64,000 nucleotides of DNA from Patiriisocius marinistellae (GCF_009014635.1 NZ_BKCF01000006.1:62001-126000), one strand, 5' to 3'; shown: positions 15,809-27,001, counted from the stretch's first letter. Notes: generated by a model not told the origin, from the sequence alone. Made by a program: numbers and translations.

Positions 15809-18100
15809 TTAAAAAGGATAACCAATTGCAAAGTTTAGCACTGGCTTATCAATCTGAAAATCAAATCGCTCACCTTTGGGTAGCGAAGGATCGTGAAAAG
15901 GTGCTGCTAAATCTAATCTAATTACGAACCCCTGTACATCAACTCTAACCCCAAAACCTGCGCCCATACCTAACTCGCTCAAAAAACTACTTGAAAAAGT
16001 ATCGTTAGGAATATCTGGATTATCAATAGAGTTCCAAATATTTCCAGCATCTGCAAAGATAGCTCCCTTCACAAAACCAAAAATGGGAAATCTATATTCT
16101 GCATTTGCTTCGAGTCTAATATTTCCAGATTGGTCAAAAAAAGTATCATCGCCATTAATAGTACCATCAAATGTCCCCGGCCCTAAAGACCTAATATTAA
16201 ATGCTCGCACACTGTAAGGGCCTCCAGAATAGTATTGTTTTATAAAAGGTAGTACTTCACTATTTCCGTAGGCATAACCATATCCTGCAAATAATCGTGT
16301 TGCAATCTTTTGATCATTACCAAAATTAAAGTGATACCTCAAATCAACATCGGCTTTTGCAAATTGTGCATATTCGGTTCCAAGAAAAGTTTTTGGCTCA
16401 CCTGGAGTCTCTTCTTTTGCAAACAAACTAATTGAATTTCCTGCAACATCAAGCGTTGCATTTAAGTAAAACTGATTTGTTTTATTAGTATCAACCATGC
16501 CATTATATGTAAAAGAGTAAGTTAATCCAGAGATAAATTGTTGCTCAAAACTACGTTGTAAAAATGTGTTCTGGTCTAAAATCATTTGAAACTCCTCAGT
16601 TGTATTTGAAAGCTTCGTATAATTCACAGATATAGGATTAATTTGGTGCGTAACATAACGGTTTGCATCCCAAACATAACCAAAGGTTGCCGTGCCAGAC
16701 AATAATGTATATAATTGGCTTCGGCTTAAATAATCTAATGATATTCCTGTTTTAGTCTTAGGAATTGCATACTCAAAAAAATCTGTATTTATTTTCCACG
16801 GAAATATAACTCTCGGAAAAAACAACTCTGCACCCAAGCCTAATTCAATACTAGTCAAACCACTTTGATCACCTCCCGAAACTTGAATTTCATATCCACC
16901 AGTAGCAGATATGTTTAAAGTTTCTCCTCCTTTAAATAAATTACGGTTGGTAAAAGTGAGACCCAGTGCGGGGCCCGCAAAATTATTTGATTTAGTAACA
17001 GCTTGCAATTCTGCTCTAATGGCGCGCTTATTTAAAGGTGATAAATAAATACTTGCTTCTAATTTACCTATACTATCTTGATCCTCATCTTCAATTTCCC
17101 TGTATTGTATATTCACAAATTTATATGAACCTATTGTTGCAAGCCTTCGCGCTGTATTTTTTGAAGCTACAGGATCATAAAGTGAATTAGCTTTTAATGT
17201 AATAAATGGGTCTAAATATTTTGGTTTGAAAAATAACTCGTCACTTATATAATTTTTATTATTAAATTCAACTGTTTCAAGCTCTAAACTATCTTTCTTT
17301 AAATCATAATTAGTATAGACATTAATTGTTGTGACCATATATGGAATCACTGCTTTCTTAGGCACATCTTTTTTAAGCGTTAAAAATAAGTCAAAACGCT
17401 TATTTTTATATTGATTAGTATCAGCCTCAAAAATTAAAAATCCTGGATTAAAATTATAATAGCCTCTTTTCTTTAATTCTCCGTCAATACGCTCTCTTTC
17501 GAGTTTCATATTTGATAAATCAAATCGTGAGCCTTTCTCAAATTTGCTTTCAGCTACAATCTCTTTTATCTCATTTTCTAGTGGTGATGGTAATGAATCA
17601 ATTTGATACGTTTCCATCTCATAAGGTTGTTTTACTGTTACGTTATAATCTACTTTTGACTTTTTATTTTCTTCATCGTCAATAAAATTTGAAGTTGTTG
17701 TACTATAGAAAAAACCACGATTATTCAATCTATTTTGCAAAAGTTGTTCAATTTCATAACTCTCTACATCACTCTTGTATATTGGTTTTTCTCCTATTTG
17801 CCTAAACATAAACTTATTAAAAAAGCCTGGTGTAGAATCCTGTACCTTATAAAAATAGAAAAGACCAGGGTACATCCCTAAAAATTTCCCATTTGCTTCG
17901 GGTAGTAATACATTTTCTAGAGCTGCCTTTAACTGAGGTTTGTTTTTTATAGGTAAAGAATCATTTTCACTTGCAACAGTTACCTCATATCCATCAAACA
18001 ACAACTCATCTTCTGGAATGTATTTTTGAACACTACACGCCTGTATGAATAAGAAAATTGCTGTGTAAACTAAACTATTATATAAAATTTTAAAATTCAC
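15809..18100 (-). CDS. tamA: TamA-like outer-membrane Omp85 lipoprotein
   Basis: The 763-residue protein begins at a GTG at 18100, six bases after the tamB stop. It has a lipoprotein signal (FIQAC, cysteine at about 22), a set of POTRA-like repeats (about 30-350) and a 16-strand-type barrel to the end. GGPYSVRAFNIRSLGPG is the VRGF-like substrate-loop motif of Omp85 proteins. TamA works with TamB in moving lipids or outer-membrane proteins between the membranes. Bacteroidota versions are often lipidated, as here. No other in-frame start gives the signal peptide. Confidence 0.88.
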   Translation of the reverse strand: MNFKILYNSLVYTAIFLFIQACSVQKYIPEDELLFDGYEVTVASENDSLPIKNKPQLKAALENVLLPEANGKFLGMYPGLFYFYKVQDSTPGFFNKFMFRQIGEKPIYKSDVESYEIEQLLQNRLNNRGFFYSTTTSNFIDDEENKKSKVDYNVTVKQPYEMETYQIDSLPSPLENEIKEIVAESKFEKGSRFDLSNMKLERERIDGELKKRGYYNFNPGFLIFEADTNQYKNKRFDLFLTLKKDVPKKAVIPYMVTTINVYTNYDLKKDSLELETVEFNNKNYISDELFFKPKYLDPFITLKANSLYDPVASKNTARRLATIGSYKFVNIQYREIEDEDQDSIGKLEASIYLSPLNKRAIRAELQAVTKSNNFAGPALGLTFTNRNLFKGGETLNISATGGYEIQVSGGDQSGLTSIELGLGAELFFPRVIFPWKINTDFFEYAIPKTKTGISLDYLSRSQLYTLLSGTATFGYVWDANRYVTHQINPISVNYTKLSNTTEEFQMILDQNTFLQRSFEQQFISGLTYSFTYNGMVDTNKTNQFYLNATLDVAGNSISLFAKEETPGEPKTFLGTEYAQFAKADVDLRYHFNFGNDQKIATRLFAGYGYAYGNSEVLPFIKQYYSGGPYSVRAFNIRSLGPGTFDGTINGDDTFFDQSGNIRLEANAEYRFPIFGFVKGAIFADAGNIWNSIDNPDIPNDTFSSSFLSELGMGAGFGVRVDVQGFVIRLDLAAPFHDPSLPKGERFDFQIDKPVLNFAIGYPF

Positions 18101-18106
18101 CGATTG

Positions 18107-21100
18107 TTATTGTTTGATTGTTTCATTATTTTCAGGTGCAGGTGTCTCTTTGATTCTATCACCCGATTCTTTTTTAATTTTCTCCTTAGTCTCTTTTTCT
18201 TTTTCTTTCTGTTTTTTTTGTTCTTCCCTTTCAGCTTGTGAGCGCAACATAGCATCCCATAATTCACTAAATTGATTAAACTCTTGTGTGAATATCAATG
18301 CAAGACCACTTACAATGGTTTGACCATCAATCACATTTTCAAATTCATTCCTTCTAAAACCCTTTAAGCGATAACGACCGTTTTCTGTCAATAAATATTC
18401 TAAACTCACATTACCTACTAGTGGTGTAGCTTCAGAAGTAGAACTACTTCCTTGTAAATCTACAGCACTCCCCACTCTTACTATTAACCGATCATCAAAT
18501 AGTTTTTTTTGTGCAGCAATATCTAATTGGGTTCGCTCCTGTGGACTATCACCTTGATAATCTGTATAACTATCAAGACCAAAATCTAACTCCACTCCTG
18601 TATCTCCTAATAGCTTATCACTAAAAACATTAAGTTGATCTGCTAATGCATCATTAATATTATCTCGTGCGATACTTGCAACTCCACCTCTACTTCCATC
18701 GCTTCCGGGCTCTGGGTAAAATCTATTAAGTACTAGTAATGAAAATATTTGTTTGTTAAGTTCTGCTTCTTGACTATTTAATTGTTGTACTCTACCATAC
18801 ACTTGACCTCCTATTGCCCCTTGTTCATCTTCTTCCATATCAAGGTTAAAATCAATTACTGGTGCAGTAAGCTCACCATCAATATTAAGAAATACTTGAA
18901 AAGGTAAAACTTGTCTAAATCGTTGTTGCACACTTGGATCTGATCCAGATGTTACAGAAGCCATTAATGGCGAAGCAGATGCTTCTACATCATATAGCGC
19001 TCGTACGTCAAGTTTGGCATCAAATGGGTCTCCTACCCATGTGACTTTACTTCCAGATACTAGTTTAAACTTTCGGTTGACTAAATTGTAAAGATTCATC
19101 TCATAATGACCTCCAGCAGCAGTATAAATACCTGAAAGTGTCATATTTCCGTTAGGATTAATTCTAAAATCAAAATCACCATCACCATACACTTGAAAAT
19201 TATCTCCTGTGTTTTCGTCAATAATAATATTCAACTTTGCATTCTTCCCTACATTAATTTTTGCTTTAATATCAAAACCTGCAAGGGTTGCTGTTTCCTC
19301 TTGTGTACGCGTTAAAATTGCATCTGGATTTTCACGATTTACAAATATTACAACACCTTCTCTGCTTTCAATATTTACGGCAGTAGAGGGTAAAATATAT
19401 GTAACATTAGTATTTTCATTTATCGAAGCAGTTACATCGACTTTGGGGATTTGTAAATCTCCTTTTACAGTAAGATCTGCACTAACTGTTGCTTGTCCAT
19501 AAACTAAATCATTATCTTCTTTTGTTGCATTTATTAACTGAAAATTATCTGCTTCAACTTGTAAATCAAACGTGGGATTTAAAAAACTCTCTGTGCCTAC
19601 TTGACCGCTTACAATAAATGTATTGTCGTTTTCATCACGAACTGTAAATGAGTCCATCTGTAAACCCTCATTATTAATTGTAATTGACTCGTTGACAAAT
19701 TTAAATGGGGCGTTAAGTTTTTTTATGGTTAATGCAGCATTGTCAAATATAACTTCTCCATCATATTTAGGTGCTGCTAGTGTTCCATTAACATTAAAGT
19801 TACCACGCATGGTTCCACTTGTATTTGTAATTTCTCCAAATGAAAATCCTTCAAAAGCGTTCATGTTGACACTATTAAGTGCTAGGTCTAAATTAAGTAA
19901 TGGACTTTCGTCGTTGGCTTTATAATCACCTGTTAGATCAAGATCAACTTCTCCCCCCTTAATTGCTGCGTTAAAATCATAAGAGGCACCACCTAAAGAT
20001 TTTGCATCCACAGTCATTGTTCCTAACTCAACATCAAGTAAGTTTAATTGTTCTATGGTAAGATCTGCTATAATTCCTGTAGCACCAAAGGGTTCTTCTA
20101 AAATAAAATCACCAGAGAGTTTCCCTTTAGCAAATTTTTCATCCGGATTTAAATAATTTAAAAACTCACTAAGTTTAAAATTCTGAAAATTAACCGCGAT
20201 ATGCTCTTTTGAAATTGATGGCAAATCATCTTTAAATGAAACTGATTGCGTGTTTCTACTAAAATTAAAATCATTAAAATCTAATGAATACACATCACTA
20301 ATCTTACTAAAAACTATCTCATTATTTTGTGGAGTATCCCACTTTTTTTTCTGTATTATTAAACTATCTGGATTTACATGAAACCGCAAACGGTCTCTAT
20401 CTCCGGTTATTTGTGACTTTATTTTTATTAAAGTAGAGTCATTTTGAAATGCAATAAAGTCTAAATCTAATTCATTGTTAATTTGATTACCCGAAATCAA
20501 CGTGCGTTGAATATCAATAGGGCCAGCTTGGATATTTTTAAACCCTAAGTCAAAAATAAATTTGTCCTTATCTGTATCCATAGAAAAAGCAAGACTATCT
20601 ATTTTATTCCCGCCGTAATTAATAAGAGGTGCGGTTACATTTGCTTTTAACTCTCGCAAGGTTTCGTCAAAGTCAACCGCTATATTAATTGTATCTAGTT
20701 CTTGAATATTAACTAAAAAAACTTCCTTTAGTAAAGGTGCTTCACTAATGGTGCCTCTAGCCTTTAATTTCACAGGGTTTTTAAGTGTATCCTGCCTTAC
20801 AGCATCTCTATAAAAATAACTCGCCACATGTGTTTGTAATGCGGTTGCAAATGATTGAGGATCTGTATTAGATTCTAGCTCAAAGTCCACCATTCTATTC
20901 TTTATTGAAAATGCTGTAGAATCCTTTCGCACACTAGCCTTTGCCGTCAAATCACCTACCAAATATGTTTTGTTATCGTAAACAACACGTCCATTTTCAA
21001 GAAAAGCAGATGCATCAAAACGCTCTGTGTTTCCTTTAAAGTTAGCTGTTAATATTAAACCTGTTCTCACATCTCTTTGCATTAATCCAAGAGCTTGTAA

Positions 21101-23242
21101 ATCTGCGCCAATAAGATTAAGCTTTAAATCTGCCTCTGTAGCTATAGAATCTAGTACAACAAGTGCTTCTATATCTGCATTAATATTTTCATCTTTATAA
21201 TTAGAAGTGATAGCTCCTGTTCCTTCTTTAAAAATTCCGTTGAGCTTTAAATCTTTAATTTCATAATCATTAAAAGCAAATGAACTTACTGTAGCATCAA
21301 TTACAGCGTCAAGATCATTAATACTATTTCCCTTTCCTTTGGCGGTAATATTGAGGCTTAAATTACCTAATTGTTCATTTTGCAGAAGTTGCCCCATTGC
21401 ATAATTATCAATCCCTACAATGGCATCAAAAGCTATGCGCTCTTCATTTTTATAAGTTCCTTTTACAGTAGCAACTCCTTGAGTAGTTGTAAGAGTGGCA
21501 TCTGCATACATATTTGAGGCAGTACCATCAATTTCAGCTATTAAAGCAACATCATCTGGTAATGATACTCCTAATGCTGCTTCATCTACGAATTGTAAAA
21601 TATCATTCTTAGAAGTATTTGCTTTTATCTTCGGAAATTTGAATTCCATTTTTTCTGTGTCTGTCGCATTTTTAATGGTTCCGTTGGCAGAAATTTTAGT
21701 GTTGTTTCCCCATTTTACATTTGCACTAGGTATAGAAATATTTGAAAGATATCCAGATGCAGTTACATTTCCGAAGAGCATTTTAGTACTTAGTGTTTTA
21801 AAATATTGATTCTGTTTTAAATCTGGTTGAAATTTAAAAACCTCCTTTAAATCTAGTTTAAAGTTAGAAATGTTTACATCAATCTTTGAAGCATCTGGCG
21901 CAGAAATTAATTGAGACAAGGATGGATATTGCATTGAAACGCGCCCAGATATACTGTTGTTGTTGACCCTTGCAGCTAAGTCTTTTATTGAAAGTTGCGT
22001 GTCTGTGACATTGACAGCAACACCAAATTCCTTAATATTAAATCCAGAAAATTCATTGAAATTAGTTTCGGTAATAGTTAGTCCTGCCTCTTTGTTTTTG
22101 ATGAAAATGTCGTTTCCTTTTAGAATAAATGACTCTAAAACTATCGCGTTGGGGTTAAAAACACCTTTTTCTGCCTTTGTATTTCCTACATAATATTGAA
22201 TGTTGTTTCTTTCTAAATTAAATTTATCAATGTTAAATACAATCTCTGGCCACTCAAAAGCCTTTATGTCTTGTGCTACTTCTTCAACAACCTCTTCTGT
22301 TTTTTCTGTGATGGCGTTAGTCTCAGTTTCGGTATGGATGCTAATTTTAGAATCGTATAAATTAAATGACGCTATATCAATATTTGTGTCTACAAGATTT
22401 GCTAATGGCATACTCATCTCCATTTTTGTAACATCAAATGTTGCGGCAATGCGATCACCTAATGATTGATAATCTACATATGTGTTTTCTAATAATAGAT
22501 TATCTACAGCTAATATGGGCATAGGTGCAGGGTCTGCATTGGGATCTAAAGGAATAGGAAACTGATGGAATTTTATTTGAGCATTTTTAAGCGCAATATC
22601 ATTTGCTTTAAATGTCATCGATTCTAGATTTGTTTCCTCCATTTCTAATTGGAGTTCATCGAATACAAAATGACTGTCAATACCAAGTACGGCATCATTG
22701 AAAACAACATTAATTGTTTTGAGATTAAAATTTCCGAGGATAATATTTAGAGGTTGTGATTCTTCTTGTGGAGCTGCTGGAGTTTGATCTGCAGTTACAA
22801 ATGCATCAATCAAAAATTGAAAGTTGTACCCTTCGATAGTGTCTTTTCGAATAACGTTTGCGCGCAATCCTTCCAGATCAAGAGATTCCACGCCAATACC
22901 ATTACCTTGAATGATGGGCAACAACGGGATGTCTGCTTCTAAAGATTTTGAGTAAACAAGCGTATCCCCTTTTTTGTCTTCGAGATAAAGTCCTTTTAAT
23001 AAAATATCTCCATCGAAAGTGATATAAAGTTTATCAATAGCAACTTTAGTTTGGGTCTTATCACTTACATAATTAACCGCTTTATTAACTATTATATTTT
23101 GCCCCCATTCACTACGAATAAATAATACGAGGAGTAATAAAAAAATTAAGATACCTAGCATTATTTTTGCAAAAATGCGAAGGGCTCTATACTTTTTCTT
23201 TCTCTTAGGGGATTCTTCTTTTTTTTCTTTTTCTAAACTCAA
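18107..23242 (-). CDS. tamB: TamB-like translocation and assembly module protein (AsmA/DUF490 family)
   Basis: TamB is a very long periplasm-spanning protein, anchored in the inner membrane, that forms a grooved beta structure for lipid or protein transfer to TamA. It has one membrane helix near the N-terminus (LGILIFLLLLVLF), about 1600 residues of repeating beta strands, and the conserved C-terminal TamB domain (FRINPNGNMTLSGIYTAAGG and the QIFSLLVLNRF region). The frame is open to a TTG at 23266, but that TTG is part of a -7 box (TAGCTTTG). The TTG at 23242 follows an AAGGA by a few bases and is the better start (about 1711 residues). It lies directly upstream of tamA. Confidence 0.9.
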   Translation of the reverse strand: MSLEKEKKEESPKRKKKYRALRIFAKIMLGILIFLLLLVLFIRSEWGQNIIVNKAVNYVSDKTQTKVAIDKLYITFDGDILLKGLYLEDKKGDTLVYSKSLEADIPLLPIIQGNGIGVESLDLEGLRANVIRKDTIEGYNFQFLIDAFVTADQTPAAPQEESQPLNIILGNFNLKTINVVFNDAVLGIDSHFVFDELQLEMEETNLESMTFKANDIALKNAQIKFHQFPIPLDPNADPAPMPILAVDNLLLENTYVDYQSLGDRIAATFDVTKMEMSMPLANLVDTNIDIASFNLYDSKISIHTETETNAITEKTEEVVEEVAQDIKAFEWPEIVFNIDKFNLERNNIQYYVGNTKAEKGVFNPNAIVLESFILKGNDIFIKNKEAGLTITETNFNEFSGFNIKEFGVAVNVTDTQLSIKDLAARVNNNSISGRVSMQYPSLSQLISAPDASKIDVNISNFKLDLKEVFKFQPDLKQNQYFKTLSTKMLFGNVTASGYLSNISIPSANVKWGNNTKISANGTIKNATDTEKMEFKFPKIKANTSKNDILQFVDEAALGVSLPDDVALIAEIDGTASNMYADATLTTTQGVATVKGTYKNEERIAFDAIVGIDNYAMGQLLQNEQLGNLSLNITAKGKGNSINDLDAVIDATVSSFAFNDYEIKDLKLNGIFKEGTGAITSNYKDENINADIEALVVLDSIATEADLKLNLIGADLQALGLMQRDVRTGLILTANFKGNTERFDASAFLENGRVVYDNKTYLVGDLTAKASVRKDSTAFSIKNRMVDFELESNTDPQSFATALQTHVASYFYRDAVRQDTLKNPVKLKARGTISEAPLLKEVFLVNIQELDTINIAVDFDETLRELKANVTAPLINYGGNKIDSLAFSMDTDKDKFIFDLGFKNIQAGPIDIQRTLISGNQINNELDLDFIAFQNDSTLIKIKSQITGDRDRLRFHVNPDSLIIQKKKWDTPQNNEIVFSKISDVYSLDFNDFNFSRNTQSVSFKDDLPSISKEHIAVNFQNFKLSEFLNYLNPDEKFAKGKLSGDFILEEPFGATGIIADLTIEQLNLLDVELGTMTVDAKSLGGASYDFNAAIKGGEVDLDLTGDYKANDESPLLNLDLALNSVNMNAFEGFSFGEITNTSGTMRGNFNVNGTLAAPKYDGEVIFDNAALTIKKLNAPFKFVNESITINNEGLQMDSFTVRDENDNTFIVSGQVGTESFLNPTFDLQVEADNFQLINATKEDNDLVYGQATVSADLTVKGDLQIPKVDVTASINENTNVTYILPSTAVNIESREGVVIFVNRENPDAILTRTQEETATLAGFDIKAKINVGKNAKLNIIIDENTGDNFQVYGDGDFDFRINPNGNMTLSGIYTAAGGHYEMNLYNLVNRKFKLVSGSKVTWVGDPFDAKLDVRALYDVEASASPLMASVTSGSDPSVQQRFRQVLPFQVFLNIDGELTAPVIDFNLDMEEDEQGAIGGQVYGRVQQLNSQEAELNKQIFSLLVLNRFYPEPGSDGSRGGVASIARDNINDALADQLNVFSDKLLGDTGVELDFGLDSYTDYQGDSPQERTQLDIAAQKKLFDDRLIVRVGSAVDLQGSSSTSEATPLVGNVSLEYLLTENGRYRLKGFRRNEFENVIDGQTIVSGLALIFTQEFNQFSELWDAMLRSQAEREEQKKQKEKEKETKEKIKKESGDRIKETPAPENNETIKQ

Positions 23243-23263
23243 TTTGTTCCTTCGCCTTTTTTG

Positions 23264-23271
23264 CAAAGCTA
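23264..23271 (-). promoter_or_regulatory. -7 box (TAGCTTTG) of tamB-tamA
   Basis: TAGCTTTG matches TAnnTTTG and overlaps the first possible TTG start of tamB. Downstream, GAAGGAAC precedes the TTG at 23242, an unusually good ribosome-binding site for this phylum that helps choose the start. Confidence 0.5.
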
Positions 23272-23370
23272 TCGTTTTTAGGTTTTTAATAAGTTATAGA
23301 AATGATAAGGTTTCAATAAAAATTACAACCCATTTACATGAAGTAAATACAATTTAAAATATTGATAAAA

Positions 23371-25743
23371 TTAATTAAGTTGTTCAATTAAATCTTCGTA
23401 TGTATAATATTCTTTTGATTTCTCTTTACCTCCTCGAGTGTATAAAATAGGAACTCTAATTGCTTTAAGCCCTGTTACACCTTGCAGGTCTTCTAATTCA
23501 AGAATTTCAATTTCTGTATCTAAATGCTTTTTAGTTTGTAAAAATTGAATGTATTTTAAATATTCTTTTTCATCTTCTTTTTGAGAATAGATAATTGCAA
23601 TTTTCCCTGCTTGAGTAATGCGGTCTTCTGTTCCTTTTACGTTTGCTTTATCAACACGCTTTTTTATTACTTCATAACGAGCATTGTATGTACCGTCTAC
23701 ATCAAAACGCTTTTCATCCATCCTAAATCGTAATGCTAAAGATGAATTAAATACAAGAATCATTGATGCAACGTCTAACGGAATTGGCAATGTTTCTTTC
23801 ATTTTATAGTAACTATTCTCCATTTCGCACATTACTTGAAGTTGCCATAAACGCAGGTTGTATAAATAGATTTTATTAAAGCTCTTCTCTTTCGTAATAG
23901 ACTCACCTATATACATATTATGCTCAACTCCATCAGTCTTAAAGCGCTCAAAATAATGAGGATACATTTGCTGTGCGTCTCGTTGGTTTCGATCAATAAC
24001 ACTTGCCATACGCTTGTTTATTTGCATTACAGACTCATCATAATCTTTCCTGTGTTTGTAAACAAAACCAGTGTTACTCTCAACGAGTTCATTATATTCT
24101 GCAATGAGTGTTTTAAGAGTTTCATTCTTTTTTGAGAGATGCTTAAAAAGGGGGATAATTTCTGATTTTAAAAACTTAAGAACAGAACGCTCACTATCTA
24201 CTTGGAAATTTTCTTGTAAGTCTTTTAAAAAACTATCAATCCTATAAGATAACTGTTCATAAATTGGTAATTTTTCAAGAACATAAATTTGTCTAACAAT
24301 TTTTTCTACATGATGCAATTGTAATTCCAAGTCATCTTTTACAGCCAGATTTCTAGCTTCAGACGAACCTTTGATATCAATTTGTCCAAATAATGGATAT
24401 ACATCATCAAACACAGCTTCTCTAAATGTTGCTTGATTTCCAAGAGCTATAGATCTAGCGTATCTTTTAGCCTCTTTTCTAAATTTCCAATGAACACTTT
24501 TGTGTATTGACGTACATTCTTCCTGTATAATTAACTCTAATTCATTTTCAACATTTTCTTTTGCCTGGATCACGTATTCATTTAAAAACGGCATCATGTC
24601 TCTCAGCTTATTTGCATTTACAGAATTTAAAGCATTTTTAGTTGGAGATACTAATTCCATAATTCCTAAAAGTTTACCATTATCTACGATAGGTGCGAAA
24701 ATGGCACTTTCAATTTCTTGATCCATTAATTTTCTATACAGTGAGTTATCTGGATAAAGTTCATGATATCTCGAAGCATTTGAAACTGTATAAAATTCAT
24801 TTTGTTTAAATAATGTATAATATGAAACTTGGCAAAGCGCGTCTTCACTAACGAGAGATTTTTTACCACATAAAATAAAACTAGACATGCTTGTATTTTC
24901 TACAATTTGATCCAAAGTATTATCCTCTGTATTATATTCAGAAAATCCTATTCTTAAATCTGGACAATTAAAAACAGAAGCAAAAATGCCTCTAAAATTA
25001 TCCTCGTTCATTTCTTTTTTAGCCTTATCGTTTATTAAACTAGCCTTAAAGTCTGAAATATTAACATCTGCAGTAGCATCAAACATATTAGCTAATATAA
25101 AGCCTTTAAAAATATAGCTTCCAGGAGGAAATTTTTCTTTCCACAATGCAATTTTATCAAAATTATCTAGTAATTCTTCAAAATCACTTTCAACAAATTT
25201 TGGCGCTTTTTTTGTTTTTATTATTTCAACAAAGTCTGCATTATAAAGCAAGCGGTAATGTTTTGTAATACCGTTTTCAGAAGGTATTTTAAAATACAAT
25301 GGTCTACTAAAATCTGCTTTAAACCCGTAGCAAAAATTCATTATAATAACACAACCTAAAATATAATATTCATCCTCAGTAAAGTTATTAAGTTGAACTT
25401 TAAAATCTGGACCAGCATTTTTAATTATTTTCTGAAATCTTTCTGAAGTCTTAAAAATGAAATCATTATAAGGTATTGTTGCTATTTTTATTTCATTGTT
25501 TTCTAAAATTGAAGAAAACATATCCTCCATTACTAAATCAATTTGATTTTTATAATTCCCTATTTTAGACAAATCAGAAATACCCGTAGAAAGTTCAGGA
25601 AATTTATCCGCAATTTCTAAGACAGAAACTGCTCGTTGTTGCACGAGTGCATTGTCTGAGGAGAGCCTTCCTTTGTACTGGTCAAAGACTTTTTTAAAGC
25701 TCACTTCAATCTTTAGTGGGGACTGTTGTTCTTCTGTCTTCAT
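23371..25743 (-). CDS. GAF-domain protein of unknown function
   Basis: From the ATG at 25743 the protein has 790 residues. A GAF-like sensor domain lies at about 260-390 (ending SAIFAPIVDNGKLLGIMELVSP), with long helical regions before and after it that contain many charged residues. No kinase, cyclase or DNA-binding output is visible. Proteins of this size and layout are common single-copy genes in Flavobacteriia. There is no signal peptide, so it is probably cytoplasmic. It follows the tamAB operon on the same strand but has a separate start region. The TTG two codons upstream is a weaker start choice. The ligand and role are unknown. Confidence 0.8.
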   Translation of the reverse strand: MKTEEQQSPLKIEVSFKKVFDQYKGRLSSDNALVQQRAVSVLEIADKFPELSTGISDLSKIGNYKNQIDLVMEDMFSSILENNEIKIATIPYNDFIFKTSERFQKIIKNAGPDFKVQLNNFTEDEYYILGCVIIMNFCYGFKADFSRPLYFKIPSENGITKHYRLLYNADFVEIIKTKKAPKFVESDFEELLDNFDKIALWKEKFPPGSYIFKGFILANMFDATADVNISDFKASLINDKAKKEMNEDNFRGIFASVFNCPDLRIGFSEYNTEDNTLDQIVENTSMSSFILCGKKSLVSEDALCQVSYYTLFKQNEFYTVSNASRYHELYPDNSLYRKLMDQEIESAIFAPIVDNGKLLGIMELVSPTKNALNSVNANKLRDMMPFLNEYVIQAKENVENELELIIQEECTSIHKSVHWKFRKEAKRYARSIALGNQATFREAVFDDVYPLFGQIDIKGSSEARNLAVKDDLELQLHHVEKIVRQIYVLEKLPIYEQLSYRIDSFLKDLQENFQVDSERSVLKFLKSEIIPLFKHLSKKNETLKTLIAEYNELVESNTGFVYKHRKDYDESVMQINKRMASVIDRNQRDAQQMYPHYFERFKTDGVEHNMYIGESITKEKSFNKIYLYNLRLWQLQVMCEMENSYYKMKETLPIPLDVASMILVFNSSLALRFRMDEKRFDVDGTYNARYEVIKKRVDKANVKGTEDRITQAGKIAIIYSQKEDEKEYLKYIQFLQTKKHLDTEIEILELEDLQGVTGLKAIRVPILYTRGGKEKSKEYYTYEDLIEQLN

Positions 25744-25850
25744 TATCAATTCTTTATTCTATTAAATGTATGTAAAATTATAGGATTTTAGTACGATTTG
25801 CCTACAATTAACAAATTTTTGATGTTTATTATATTTCAGAAAAAATACTA

Positions 25851-25858
25851 TATTTTTG
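25851..25858 (+). promoter_or_regulatory. -7 box (TATTTTTG) of the TlpA-like lipoprotein gene
   Basis: TATTTTTG matches TAnnTTTG, 16 bases before the ATG at 25875. No good -33 match is seen at the usual distance. Confidence 0.45.
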
Positions 25859-25874
25859 TTGAAAATTGAATATT

Positions 25875-26978
25875 ATGAAATTTCTATTATTTATCATTTC
25901 GGCAATCACTCTTATCTCTTGCGCAGGCAATAGTGACACCTACAGCCTACAAGGAACAGCAAGTGGTTTTGTTGATGAAACACCAGTTATGGTTTACACC
26001 ATCAAAGATAATCAAACTACAATACTTGATACATTAACTATTAAAAACGGAAAATTTTCTGGCGACTTTATAAAATCTGAAACACCTTCAGTTCACTATT
26101 TAATGATTAACAATAGTAGTATATTATATTTCCCAGAAACAGAAGATTTAACTGCAACTATTTACAAAGATAGCATTCAAGCTTCGTTTGTATCTGGAAA
26201 TTCTCAAAACGCAGCATACCTTGATTTTAGAAATCAAAAAATATCATTTGCAAAACGTGCTCAAAAAATACAAACAGATTATAAAAATGCAAGAACTGCT
26301 AATGATAATGCAGAAATCGCAAGGTTACAGCGTGAAAGTTTAGGTCTAAGAGATGAACAAAATGAGCTAGACGTCAACTTTGCAAAGAAAAATCCAAATT
26401 CAATATTTGCTCTAATGCTTGTTTCTGAAATGTTAAACAAGAAAACAATCAATGCTGTTGAAGCTGCCGAATTAGTTAACAATTTTTCTCCAAAAATTGC
26501 CGCAACAGATATGGCTAAAGAAATTAAAGCTGTTGCAGCAAATATTAAAAATAGCGATATAGGTGGCGAAGCTCCTGCTTTCTCAGCAAAAACTCCTGAC
26601 GGAAAAGAATTAGCTCTAAAGGATGCCATGGGTAAATATACTATTATAGATTTTTGGGCTTCTTGGTGCAGACCATGTCGTGCAGAAAATCCTAATGTTG
26701 TAAACGTGTATAACCAGTATCATGATAAAGGATTAAATATTATAAGTGTATCACTCGATAAGGCTGGCCAAGAAGACCGTTGGAAAAAAGCAATTAGCGA
26801 CGATAAAATGGACTGGTATCATGTATCAAACTTAATGGCATGGCAAGACCCTATTGCAAAAGATTATAGTGTGCGTTCTATTCCAGCTACTTTTTTATTG
26901 GATGAAAATGGAACTATCATCGCAAAAAATTTAAGAGGCCCTGCACTAGGAAGAAAAATTGCTTCTTTACTTGATTAA
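25875..26978 (+). CDS. TlpA-like thiol-disulfide oxidoreductase lipoprotein (DUF4369 + thioredoxin)
   Basis: The 367-residue protein has a lipoprotein signal (AITLISC), an N-terminal DUF4369-type domain (about 22-130), a helical middle and a C-terminal thioredoxin/AhpC-TSA domain with the redox pair C265-C268 in WASWCRPC, preceded by IGGEAPAFSAKTPDG. Such proteins reduce or reshuffle disulfides in the periplasm, for example in cytochrome c maturation or stress. The ATG at 25875 is preferred over TTG 25866 because it fits the promoter and the signal peptide. It is monocistronic and ends at a hairpin shared with the SIMPL gene. Confidence 0.92.
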   Translation: MKFLLFIISAITLISCAGNSDTYSLQGTASGFVDETPVMVYTIKDNQTTILDTLTIKNGKFSGDFIKSETPSVHYLMINNSSILYFPETEDLTATIYKDSIQASFVSGNSQNAAYLDFRNQKISFAKRAQKIQTDYKNARTANDNAEIARLQRESLGLRDEQNELDVNFAKKNPNSIFALMLVSEMLNKKTINAVEAAELVNNFSPKIAATDMAKEIKAVAANIKNSDIGGEAPAFSAKTPDGKELALKDAMGKYTIIDFWASWCRPCRAENPNVVNVYNQYHDKGLNIISVSLDKAGQEDRWKKAISDDKMDWYHVSNLMAWQDPIAKDYSVRSIPATFLLDENGTIIAKNLRGPALGRKIASLLD

Positions 26979-27001
26979 ATGATATTTTAAATAGTAATAA
27001 A